Shown here piece after piece: positions 8,835 to 18,766 of a DNA stretch of 36,059 nt. Both the position numbers and the translations under genes were made by a program. Source of the stretch: Actinomycetes bacterium (GTDB lineage Bacteria; Actinomycetota; Acidimicrobiia; Acidimicrobiales; Acidimicrobiaceae). The notes beneath the pieces are model-generated. The model made no database searches and was not told the DNA's origin. It saw nothing but the letters and a program-made list of their open reading frames with translations. The stretch is from positions 1-36,059 of the forward strand of contig JAKCBW010000001.1 of the NCBI GenBank assembly GCA_021842145.1. Reading direction: 5' to 3'. Position 1 is the stretch's first letter, and every line of letters starts with the position of its first letter.

Positions 8835-9539
8835 CTATCGGGGAATCTCGACCCTCGGTTCGAGCTCCGAAATGGATATTTCGCTACCCGATGCGAAGAG
8901 CTTGACCGACCCGGCCCCCTCGGTTCGCCAAACTCCATTTCCCTCTCTTATCAGAGCCGTCCTCTCGTCCACTCCGGCAACGACGATTCCGCCTGAGGCC
9001 AAAGAGACCGTACGCTGTTCCTTGGACTTATCCCACGTATCGAAGTGAGGCACGAAAGCCATCTTTCTGATCAGGCCGAGGCCGAGTGTCAAAGCTCCGC
9101 CACGGGGATCTGACATCGGGTCGGTGAGAACCATGCCGCCGGCGGAACTTCCGGCTAGTACCGCTCCCTTGAGCCAGGCCTCCTTTATGGCCGCAAGCGC
9201 CGGGGTAGCTTTGAGAACCGACCTCAGGTGCATAGGAGAACCACCAGATAGGTAGATGAATTTCGCACCTTTGATCTTGGCGATGAGCTCTTCATTGAAG
9301 GCATCCGGCCTGCTCAGGATCATAACCCCCTCTACTTCGACGCCCAGGTCTTTGAAGTATTTCGTCGCCCATTCGATGGACCTTTGGGGAAATTCGTAAG
9401 CCGCCGCCGTAGGTAGTACCACGACCTTCTCGGTCTTCGCTGCTTCAATTAATTGTCCATCGAAGCTACACCCTTCGTTCCACTCTGCCCCGCCGACGAG
9501 GGCTAATGGACCCGGCGACAACTTTGACCTCTGTGACAT
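8835..9539 (-). CDS. Peptidase S51 / cyanophycinase-like protein
   Basis: GGSPMHLRSVL and nucleophile motif AGSSAGGMVLTDPM; FVPHFDTW; GVDERTAL. Confidence 0.85.
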   Translation of the reverse strand: MSQRSKLSPGPLALVGGAEWNEGCSFDGQLIEAAKTEKVVVLPTAAAYEFPQRSIEWATKYFKDLGVEVEGVMILSRPDAFNEELIAKIKGAKFIYLSGGSPMHLRSVLKATPALAAIKEAWLKGAVLAGSSAGGMVLTDPMSDPRGGALTLGLGLIRKMAFVPHFDTWDKSKEQRTVSLASGGIVVAGVDERTALIREGNGVWRTEGAGSVKLFASGSEISISELEPRVEIPR

Positions 9540-9814
9540 CTGGCACCCTTTTATTCAATAGAGGCTATGACCCTACTAGATCCTGGCCTAAATAAAACCA
9601 TCCAACGAGCGAGGCACTCTTGGTCTACTTCCGGATCGACCTCCGGCGAGTCGACGTGCACTATAAATTCGATAGACCTTTGGACACTACGTTACTCGAC
9701 TAGGTCTCGGGGGACCTTCAAAGACGTTCCAAATTGCACCGCTATATGCCCCCGGCCTTACATACCGGTTCTCCGGCGCACGCGGTACAGAAGCACAAAC
9801 CGCTCGCTAAATTG

Positions 9815-10054
9815 CTAGCTTTCGACGACGTCCTGAAGTCTTTCGACTTCGACTCCAATTTCTTCCAGCCAACCTAGAGCGCTTTCAAGATTGGCATTCT
9901 CTCCGTCTAGTTCACAGACGATCCAACCTATCGAGTCTTCTACCGACGCACGCCTGATGTTGGCCGAAACGTCGAAGACCTTGGCGAGTTCAAAGACCAC
10001 CGGCCTCTTCACTAAATTATCCTTATACAGCAACTTCACTCTCATCTGAGCCAC
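9815..10054 (-). CDS. Stand-alone NIL-domain protein
   Basis: VKLLYKDNLVKRPVVFELAKVFDVSANIRRASVEDSIGWIVCELDGENANLESALGWLEEIGVEVERL fits the NIL domain; AGGAGG precedes GTG at 10054 (track ORF extends to 10075). Confidence 0.8.
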   Translation of the reverse strand: MAQMRVKLLYKDNLVKRPVVFELAKVFDVSANIRRASVEDSIGWIVCELDGENANLESALGWLEEIGVEVERLQDVVES

Positions 10055-10062
10055 AGTTCCTC

Positions 10063-10941
10063 CTACTCGCTCCACTTGACAAGTAGGGCATCGTTGAGGC
10101 TACCGGAACGAAATCCCCGTGGATCTACGGTGAGGTTAGCGTATCCGAGCTTGGCGAATTCCCCCTCAACCTCATCTAGCACCGCCGTCAGGCGCTTAAT
10201 ATCGGCGAGTGGAACTTCGACCTTTGCACAGTCGCCGAAGTGCCTCACCCGATTAATCCCAAAGCCATACTCCTTCAGTATTGCCTCTGCCATCTCGATC
10301 CTTTCGAGGGACTCTACGGTCACGCGAGTACCATAGGGCAGGCGAGACGAAAGGCACGGGGCCGCCGGTTTGTTCCAAACCTCGATACCAAGTGCGAGCG
10401 AAATCTCTCTGACTTCACGCTTTGTAATTTCTGCCTGAACAAATGGAAATACTGCGCCTTGGCTCTTTGCGGCTTCCTGCCCGGGCCTGTAATCCGACAG
10501 ATCATCCAGGTTGACACCGAGGACCACTTTGGCGTCGCGTTCCAGTGCCAAGGGGGAGAGGGCGTCCATCAACGAAGACTTACAGTAAAAGCAACGGAGT
10601 GAGTCATTACGCAAGTAGCGTTCGTCGTCGAACTCACCAGAGAGCACCTCTTGGAAGTTCAGTCCCCAATCGGCGGCAAATTCTTCTGCCCGAGACCTCT
10701 CTTCCCGAGCCAAAGAGGCGGAGACCGAGGTCACCACCAAGGTATTGTCACTACCTAGCACCTTGGTACAGAGCACCGCCAAGAGCGAGGAATCGACGCC
10801 GCCTGAATAGGCCACCACCACCCTTTTCAGGTCGCTAATCGCCCTTTGAAGCCTTCCAAAAGCCAGCTGGGTTCCCCTTGACGACTCCAAAGTCTCTAAA
10901 TCATTTTTGTCGGAGAGGTAAAGTAGTTCTTGATCCATCAT
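10063..10941 (-). CDS. larE: ATP-dependent sulfur transferase LarE
   Basis: VAYSGGVDSSLLA PP-loop, RCFYCKSSL, GVNLDDLSDYRPG, NKPAAPCLSSRLPYGTRVT. Confidence 0.92.
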   Translation of the reverse strand: MMDQELLYLSDKNDLETLESSRGTQLAFGRLQRAISDLKRVVVAYSGGVDSSLLAVLCTKVLGSDNTLVVTSVSASLAREERSRAEEFAADWGLNFQEVLSGEFDDERYLRNDSLRCFYCKSSLMDALSPLALERDAKVVLGVNLDDLSDYRPGQEAAKSQGAVFPFVQAEITKREVREISLALGIEVWNKPAAPCLSSRLPYGTRVTVESLERIEMAEAILKEYGFGINRVRHFGDCAKVEVPLADIKRLTAVLDEVEGEFAKLGYANLTVDPRGFRSGSLNDALLVKWSE

Positions 10942-10971
10942 CTCAAAGGTTATGCGCAGGCCGACGCCCGC

Positions 10972-11721
10972 CTACCTTTCTATCTGCTCGGCTAGCTGTT
11001 CTGGTTCAAGCAAGACCCCCATATAGAACTTGCCAAACTCGGCATACACCGCCGAAGCCTCGTCGTAGCGCATGGTGTAGACGACCGCTTTTAGGTCGTC
11101 AGGTCTCTCCGCAAAGAGGGTAACCCCCCATTCCCAATCGTCGACCCCCGCAGAACCGGTAACAAGTTGTACGATCCTTCCGGCAAACTTACGGCCAGAG
11201 GCACCGTGTTCAAACATCAAACGTTCACGCTCTTGGTATGGAAGCTGGTACCAGTTCTGGTCAACGTTGCGCCGCTTCGACATCGGATAGAAACAGATGG
11301 TCGAGCTCCCCTTGGGTGGGAGCCTCTTTGGATAGAGCCTGAGCCTCCTTTGATCCTCTGGAACATTAGCTGCGTATTCCGACACCTCTGTCATCGACAC
11401 GTATGAGTCCACCACCTCCAAGCCCGACCTTTGGATCTCGGACTGTAGGGTTCTCAAACGCAGAAAGTCGGCAGCTACCGCCATGACCCCCGCATCCGCC
11501 TTATGCCCCAAAATGCCGAAGGTGACCAGTATCAAGCCCTCCTCCCTGAAGCCCTTACAGGCCGCCAGGAAGGTCTCCTTGTCGAAGTCCACGGAAGGCT
11601 TACAAAATAGGTGCAATACCCCAAGACCGTCCCTTGGGGTCATCGGATTGACACCCTCTTGGTTTCCAACCTCCTTTTTGGGGTCGGTAACGGTAAGGGA
11701 ACCACCAGAATTAACTTTCAA
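10972..11721 (-). CDS. hemQ: Chlorite dismutase-like coproheme decarboxylase HemQ
   Basis: FYPMSKRRNVDQNWYQLPYQERERLMFEHGASGRKFAGRIVQLVTGSAGVDDWEWGVTLFAERPDDLKAVVYTMRYDEASAVYAEFGKFYMG. The 11721 start is TTG. Confidence 0.9.
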   Translation of the reverse strand: MKVNSGGSLTVTDPKKEVGNQEGVNPMTPRDGLGVLHLFCKPSVDFDKETFLAACKGFREEGLILVTFGILGHKADAGVMAVAADFLRLRTLQSEIQRSGLEVVDSYVSMTEVSEYAANVPEDQRRLRLYPKRLPPKGSSTICFYPMSKRRNVDQNWYQLPYQERERLMFEHGASGRKFAGRIVQLVTGSAGVDDWEWGVTLFAERPDDLKAVVYTMRYDEASAVYAEFGKFYMGVLLEPEQLAEQIER

Positions 11722-11725
11722 ATGC

Positions 11726-14116
11726 CTACCTGCCTTGCTCTACCATCGCCGCTGTGGCGTCACCCGTAGCGTCGAGTACGTCGATCACCCGAAATGCGCC
11801 TTGCGCCGATGGAAATTCACCGCTTATCGCCTTATGGGACCTGTGGGCTTCGGCTACTTCGGTGTGGTACTTCTCCAACCTCGCTATGAAGGCTGGATCG
11901 GCGTATATCGTCCCATCGACCAGCGGGCCTTGGCTCTTATTTAAGATAGCGAGTACGTCCTCGCCGGTTAGTGTCTTTGCCGACTCGAGGGCGTGGGCGA
12001 CCGAAAGCACACCCGTCCTATTCTCCTCCAGCGCCTTTATCGTGTCCCTGAAAACCGAGTCGAGTCTCGCCTCGATCCTGTCGGCTATCGATCGTGGTAG
12101 CTCCTTTGGTCCAGCTGGACGTCCCTGCTTGGTTCCAGCACCGATTCCTGCACTCTGGGTGACCCCGTGCGAGGAGATCGTAGAACCCATGCCCCAGTAC
12201 CCCTCCATCAAGGTGGCGAGGACCGTTGCACCTTCGAGGTCCGCAGAGACCCCCGACGAATTATCACCCATAAAGAACATTCGCTCGCCTGCGAGGCTCG
12301 CAAGGGCGACCATTATGTCAGCCTCATATTCGGAGCGCCAGTGAGTGAACTGGTCTTCTGGCGGGATCGAAGCAACCATGCCTAGGTAGTTACTTCCCTT
12401 TTCGATAGTGGCGATATCAATGGTGAGATGGTGCCTGACCGTAGCGGCCATTACCGCATGGCAGGCCTCGTGGATCGCAACGGCGTGGCGTTCCCTCTCG
12501 ATGTACTCGACATCCTCGGGCGGACCCAACTCTTTCAGCTGCTTCGCCATAATAATGTCACGCCAAGTTATGACGTCTCGGCCGTCGCGAATCGCAGTTA
12601 TCAACGCCTCGTTGACCAGATCCTTCATGGTCGCCCCGGTGGCATAGGGGGTTATCGTTGCGAGCCTATCGACCTCTTCTGGAGTGAGGTTATGGGACAC
12701 CTTGTCCAAATAGCCCATATAGGTCCTGATCCGTCCGGCCTTCGATGGGTAACCTACCCGATAGATACGGTCGATCCTTCCCGGTCTCAACAGCGCTTCG
12801 TCGAGGGCCTGGGGAAGGTTGGTCGCCATCATGACCAATATCCGGTACTTAGGTGGGCTCTTTGGTCTCAGACCAAATGCTCGGCGCACCACCCTATTGA
12901 AGAATCCTCGGGGCTTCTTTAGTCCCGACAACTCGGTCAAAAGGGCCTGCAGCGTTCCCGTTCCGCCACCACCGCCACCATTTAGTCCCCCCATTCCGGC
13001 GATCACCTTTGACCTCCGGTTTACCTGGGGGGCCTCGTCCGGAGCCGAGTTATTACTCCCAATGAGCAGGCTCCTTAGCGCCGCCTCACTTAGGTAGCTC
13101 ATGCCGTTGCAGCGGTAGCTCAGATCAAAGCGATTGTCTGCGAAACCGAAGGTTCCCTGGGGTGCGAGCGCCCCCCTAGATCCGAGCGAGTCGGCTTCGT
13201 CAAAAAATACAACCACACCCCCGTACCTCAGTGAGAGCTTGCGCAGCTTGCGAAAGAGGCTCTTTACCTTGAGGACACCGACACCCATGAACATGTTGAT
13301 GAATGCCCCCGGATCAACAAACACGTATGGATTCTGGGTCTCTCCGGCCACCGCCTCGGCGATCAGGGTCTTGCCGGTGCCCGGTGGGCCCCACAGCAGT
13401 ATTCCTCCGGGGACGTATCCGCCCTTTTCCTCAATTGCTTCGGGATCCTTCAGAAAAATTATGTTCTCTTTGACCCGATCGAGGACCGAGTCCTGACCCC
13501 ATACATCGGTAAATCTGGTCTTGATATCCCCTGGGAAGTATACGTCTATCCCACCTTTGGATAGGAACCAGAAGAGTCCAACGAACTGTAGCAACACAAA
13601 GACGAAGGCGAAGGCGAGCTGGGCGAGCAAGGGCAGAGAAGAGTAGAGGGCGGCCGGAGCCTGAAACAACGAAGTAAAGGGGGAAGTGTGGTAGTAGGCG
13701 GCAAGGACGACGGCGAGAAGAGCGAGTACCAGAACGATCTTGACAACCCTCGACACCCGATAGCGGGTCCAATCGTTCCAATTGGCTCCGATCTTCGACA
13801 AAGGATCGACTATCGACTCGGTCCAGAAGGTATTCCACGACTCCGACTTCTCCGCCAATAGGTAGTTGGCCTGTCTGAGAAGCTCGATGCCGAACAGGGT
13901 TGTAAGCCACCACTTGGTATGCATCGTCAGCCGTGCGGCCGTCGCGAACGACTCGAGGGGGTTCTGTGATCTAGCGGCGAAGACCAGTGCGAGCCAAACT
14001 ATCGCCAGGAGGAGGAGAAACTTTATCCTGTCCCATAAGACCATTGGAGCACGGGTGACTAGCTCCGGTTCTGGAGCAGGTGGCATCGCCCCTTCGTCGA
14101 GATCTGAATCATTCAT
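11726..14116 (-). CDS. FtsH-like membrane AAA+ zinc metalloprotease (divergent)
   Basis: Walker A GPPGTGKT, Walker B VVFFDEADSLGSRG, ATNLPQALDEALLRPGRID, HEACH zinc motif, downstream GVSADLEGAT; start set to ATG 14116 behind AAGGAG (track ORF extends to 14137). Confidence 0.85.
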   Translation of the reverse strand: MNDSDLDEGAMPPAPEPELVTRAPMVLWDRIKFLLLLAIVWLALVFAARSQNPLESFATAARLTMHTKWWLTTLFGIELLRQANYLLAEKSESWNTFWTESIVDPLSKIGANWNDWTRYRVSRVVKIVLVLALLAVVLAAYYHTSPFTSLFQAPAALYSSLPLLAQLAFAFVFVLLQFVGLFWFLSKGGIDVYFPGDIKTRFTDVWGQDSVLDRVKENIIFLKDPEAIEEKGGYVPGGILLWGPPGTGKTLIAEAVAGETQNPYVFVDPGAFINMFMGVGVLKVKSLFRKLRKLSLRYGGVVVFFDEADSLGSRGALAPQGTFGFADNRFDLSYRCNGMSYLSEAALRSLLIGSNNSAPDEAPQVNRRSKVIAGMGGLNGGGGGGTGTLQALLTELSGLKKPRGFFNRVVRRAFGLRPKSPPKYRILVMMATNLPQALDEALLRPGRIDRIYRVGYPSKAGRIRTYMGYLDKVSHNLTPEEVDRLATITPYATGATMKDLVNEALITAIRDGRDVITWRDIIMAKQLKELGPPEDVEYIERERHAVAIHEACHAVMAATVRHHLTIDIATIEKGSNYLGMVASIPPEDQFTHWRSEYEADIMVALASLAGERMFFMGDNSSGVSADLEGATVLATLMEGYWGMGSTISSHGVTQSAGIGAGTKQGRPAGPKELPRSIADRIEARLDSVFRDTIKALEENRTGVLSVAHALESAKTLTGEDVLAILNKSQGPLVDGTIYADPAFIARLEKYHTEVAEAHRSHKAISGEFPSAQGAFRVIDVLDATGDATAAMVEQGR

Positions 14117-14841
14117 CGTTGCTCCTTGACATTCCATGACTTGACTACGCCTAATATCTGCGACCTATTCGCCTGAAAACATGAATAGGTGCAACCTATA
14201 CCTATGAAATAGACCCACTGGGTGTTTTTGTCCACCGCAGCCGCCTCATCCAACACAGTCGAGGTTCCACCGGGGGGCTTGATGTCGACGAGCATCTCAA
14301 GGTGAGAAAGCCCATCCGATGAAACGTACTGTTTGTACGATATCACTTTGTAGTGGTAACCAGAAGTACTTGGGCTCTTCGACAAGGGATCATCAGGTAC
14401 GAAGATGGTCCGCAAAGTGGCGAGTTTGAATACCGCCTTCTGCTGCGGAGTCAGCTCGAGCTGCTGGGCGACTCCGAAGGGCTTGAGGGATGATAGGCCC
14501 TTCTGATTTGCTAGGCTCAGCCCCTTATCTGCGGAAAAAATCTCCGTCCATTCGGTCTGGTCCAAGGCACGAAGCTGAGCGGGGGTTATCTTCGAATCGT
14601 TCGCCACGACGACCTGATCCTGCGAAAACGATGCCCAATTGGAGGGAAAACGGAAGTAGGAGTCACCGCCTGAAACATTGGTATGGCTGACGTAGTTAAA
14701 CCTCGAACTCACGAGCGAGCTCGAGATGATCCCGACTGCGATCAGAGCCAAAACTCCAGCCAGAGCAATTGGCACCGCCCGCTGTAGCCTTCCGCCTACG
14801 CCACCAAGTGTCAAATGAGACCTCATCTGGTCCGATACCAA
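14113..14841 (-). CDS. Hypothetical membrane-anchored protein coupled to the FtsH-like gene
   Basis: One N-terminal TM (IALAGVLALIAVGIISSSLV); stop overlaps the downstream start as ATGA (14113-14116). Confidence 0.7.
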   Translation of the reverse strand: MVSDQMRSHLTLGGVGGRLQRAVPIALAGVLALIAVGIISSSLVSSRFNYVSHTNVSGGDSYFRFPSNWASFSQDQVVVANDSKITPAQLRALDQTEWTEIFSADKGLSLANQKGLSSLKPFGVAQQLELTPQQKAVFKLATLRTIFVPDDPLSKSPSTSGYHYKVISYKQYVSSDGLSHLEMLVDIKPPGGTSTVLDEAAAVDKNTQWVYFIGIGCTYSCFQANRSQILGVVKSWNVKEQR

Positions 14842-15061
14842 CTCTTATCCCGCTCAAAGTTCAAATCCCTACCGAGTAGGAAATTCAATTCTTCCAAGCA
14901 AACCTGTGAATGAACTAAAAGCCCCCTTGTAAAACCGAGACGCAATGGCGTAAAAATCCCAATCAGCCCCGGGACCAATGTCCAGCTGTAAAAAATCCCT
15001 GACTGTAAAAATAGTGGGTGCACCGATACACCCACTTATCCACAGTCATTTTCTAAAATTA

Positions 15062-15133
15062 CTATCAATGTCAGCTATCAATGTCAGCTATCAATGTCAG
15101 CTATCAATGTCAGCTATCAATGTCAGCTATCAA
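15062..15133. repeat. 13-bp tandem repeat CTATCAATGTCAG, 5 perfect copies plus 7-bp partial
   Basis: Copies start at 15062, 15075, 15088, 15101, 15114; partial CTATCAA at 15127. Confidence 0.97.
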
Positions 15134-15140
15134 GAAAACC

Positions 15141-15173
15141 AAGAAGGGGATACAAAAATTGCATCCCCTTCTT
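15141..15173 (-). terminator. Rho-independent-like terminator downstream of groEL
   Basis: AAGAAGGGGAT...ATCCCCTTCTT perfect 11-bp stem, followed on the minus strand by GGTTTTCTTG. Confidence 0.75.
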
Positions 15174-15204
15174 CCAGATTGGTCTCGCCTGACGGCGTTG
15201 TGAT

Positions 15205-16882
<1,678 letters not shown>

Positions 16883-17002
16883 TAACACCATAGACGGAAA
16901 TCCCAGCCTTCGACACCCCAATCTTTTTCGATCGGACTCATCTGCTGCATATAGTTGCATATAGGTTGCATATAGGAGAGCAAAAACATCAAATCAGTCG
17001 GA

Positions 17003-17052
17003 GCGCACCTGCGCAGCAGCCACGAATGAGTGCCACCACTGCGCAGGTGAGC
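17003..17052 (-). terminator. Hairpin, probable terminator downstream of moaD-like gene
   Basis: CACCTGCGCAG (17006-17016) and CTGCGCAGGTG (17039-17049), perfect 11-bp stem with 22-nt spacer; T-rich stretch further downstream on the minus strand. Confidence 0.5.
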
Positions 17053-17084
17053 GATTTTCTGGCATCAAGGTCACCTTGGGGTAG

Positions 17085-17363
17085 CTAGATTCCCCCGGCG
17101 ACCGCTGGAACTATCGATACCACGGACTGATCAGCGACCTCCGTGTCGAGGCCATCGAGAAATCTAACGTCCTCATCAGAGACAAAGACGTTAATGAACC
17201 TCCGGAGCTTTCCTTCGTCGTCGAAGATCCTCGACTTCAGCTCGGGGTAGACGCCGCTCAGTTCTCCAAGTACCGCTGAGAGTTTTCCAGACTGGAGGGC
17301 GATCTCGGGTGAACCGTTGGTCAATGGGCGTAGTTGGGTGGGAATTCGGACGGTGACTGACAT
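17085..17363 (-). CDS. MoaD/ThiS-family (ubiquitin-like) sulfur carrier protein
   Basis: SVTVRIPTQLRPLTNG..., INVFVSDEDVRFLDGLDTEVADQSVVSIVPAVAGGI; C-terminal GG followed by one extra Ile. Confidence 0.88.
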   Translation of the reverse strand: MSVTVRIPTQLRPLTNGSPEIALQSGKLSAVLGELSGVYPELKSRIFDDEGKLRRFINVFVSDEDVRFLDGLDTEVADQSVVSIVPAVAGGI

Positions 17364-17366
17364 CTC

Positions 17367-18605
17367 TTAGCTCCTCAAATCTTGTAATAGTGCGGAAAAC
17401 TGCTCCAAGTTCGGCTTTATCGTCGCGGTGACTTCGCTCGAAGGAGCCAAGGCTTCGACGGTCTTTTGCCCATTACCGGTTATGTAGCAAACGACGGTCT
17501 CGTCTTTCGAAATCTTCTGCTCCTCTACCAGTTTTTTCAGAGTCGCAACGGTCACGCCGCCTGCGGTCTCCGCAAATATTCCCTCCGTCTGGGCTAAAAG
17601 TCGTATCCCCGCTATGACCTCTTCGTCGCTTACCGACCCAAATCCTCCACCGGTCTTTCTCACGACGTCTAAGGCATATACGCCATCCGCCGGATTCCCA
17701 ATAGCAAGTGACTTTGCGATGGTAGAGGGCTTCTGGGGTTTGATGAACTCCGCCCCGGAAAAGAAGGCACTCGCCACCGGAGAGCACCCTGTTGGTTGTG
17801 CCCCCGAAACCTTCACATTCGGTTGATCATTTACCAAACCGACCTTGTACAACTCGTTGAATCCCTTGTTAATCTTGGTCAACTGTGACCCCGAACCCAC
17901 CGGAACTACCACATGGTCCGGGAATCGCCATCCGAGCTGTTCGGCCACTTCGTAAGCGAGGGTTTTCGAACCCTCCGAATAGTAAGTTCGCAAGTTGACG
18001 TTGACAAACGCCCACTCCGGCTCTTCGGAGGCTATTTCCGCACAGAGTCGATTGACGTCGTCGTAATTGCCGTCAATAGCCACGACGGTGCCCCCGTAGA
18101 CCGAAGTGGCTATCACCTTCGCTGACTCCAGGTTCGATGGGACGAATACATAGCTCTCCATGCCCGCCCATGCTGCGTGGGCGGCAACCGAATTGGCTAG
18201 GTTGCCAGTTGAGGCACACGCCGCCACCTTGAAACCAAGTTCTTTGGCCTTTGAAAGAGCGACCGATACCACCCGGTCTTTAAAGGATCCCGTTGGATTG
18301 AGGGTGTCATTTTTGATATACAGTTCGCCAATGCCAAGGACCTTGGCGAGGTTACGAGCTCGAACCAACGGTGTCCAGCCAGCTCCAAGGTCTACATACT
18401 CGTCAGACTCGACCGGAAGAAGGTCCCTATAACGCCAGATGGTACCGGGTCCCTTTTCGATGGTGTCCCTCGAAATGTGGGCGGCGATTCCCTCATAGTC
18501 GTAGTCGACTTCCAGAGGGCCAAAACAGAATTCACAGACGTGCAGAGCCTCAATCGGATACACGTGGCCACACTCCCTACAACGGAGTGCCTTGACAAAA
18601 GACAC
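17367..18605 (-). CDS. thrC: Threonine synthase (PLP fold type II) with N-terminal CxxC zinc-ribbon-like segment
   Basis: CRECGHVYPIEALHVCEFC; LYIKNDTLNPTGSFKDRVVSVALSKAKELGF; ASTGNLANSVAAHAAWAG; VPVGSGSQLTK. Confidence 0.9.
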   Translation of the reverse strand: MSFVKALRCRECGHVYPIEALHVCEFCFGPLEVDYDYEGIAAHISRDTIEKGPGTIWRYRDLLPVESDEYVDLGAGWTPLVRARNLAKVLGIGELYIKNDTLNPTGSFKDRVVSVALSKAKELGFKVAACASTGNLANSVAAHAAWAGMESYVFVPSNLESAKVIATSVYGGTVVAIDGNYDDVNRLCAEIASEEPEWAFVNVNLRTYYSEGSKTLAYEVAEQLGWRFPDHVVVPVGSGSQLTKINKGFNELYKVGLVNDQPNVKVSGAQPTGCSPVASAFFSGAEFIKPQKPSTIAKSLAIGNPADGVYALDVVRKTGGGFGSVSDEEVIAGIRLLAQTEGIFAETAGGVTVATLKKLVEEQKISKDETVVCYITGNGQKTVEALAPSSEVTATIKPNLEQFSALLQDLRS

Positions 18606-18766
18606 CTTTTCCTCCTAGCATCGATCGGGCATTGGCACCTGGCGAATAAACGCTGGTTGCCGCGGCATCATAGGGCCCGTCCCTCAACCGCTCTGGATGA
18701 CTAAGACCTAACCGTGATCGGAAACCGACCCTTAATAGGGAACTTAGCTATATTTACCTAACCACT

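Noticed and set aside
9567-9818. 83-aa plus-strand ORF
   Set aside because: Ser/Thr/Arg-rich with no family signal; a minus-strand frame reads more protein-like (listed as a finding).
11754-12344. 196-aa plus-strand ORF and 12428-12922, 13134-13496 plus ORFs
   Set aside because: Antisense to the FtsH-like protease with clear AAA/zinc motifs.
13431-13913. 160-aa minus-strand ORF overlapping the FtsH-like gene
   Set aside because: Alternate frame of a well-supported CDS; no family resemblance.
15062-15133. Short regularly spaced repeats considered as a CRISPR array
   Set aside because: Units are contiguous 13-mers with no spacers and no cas genes nearby.
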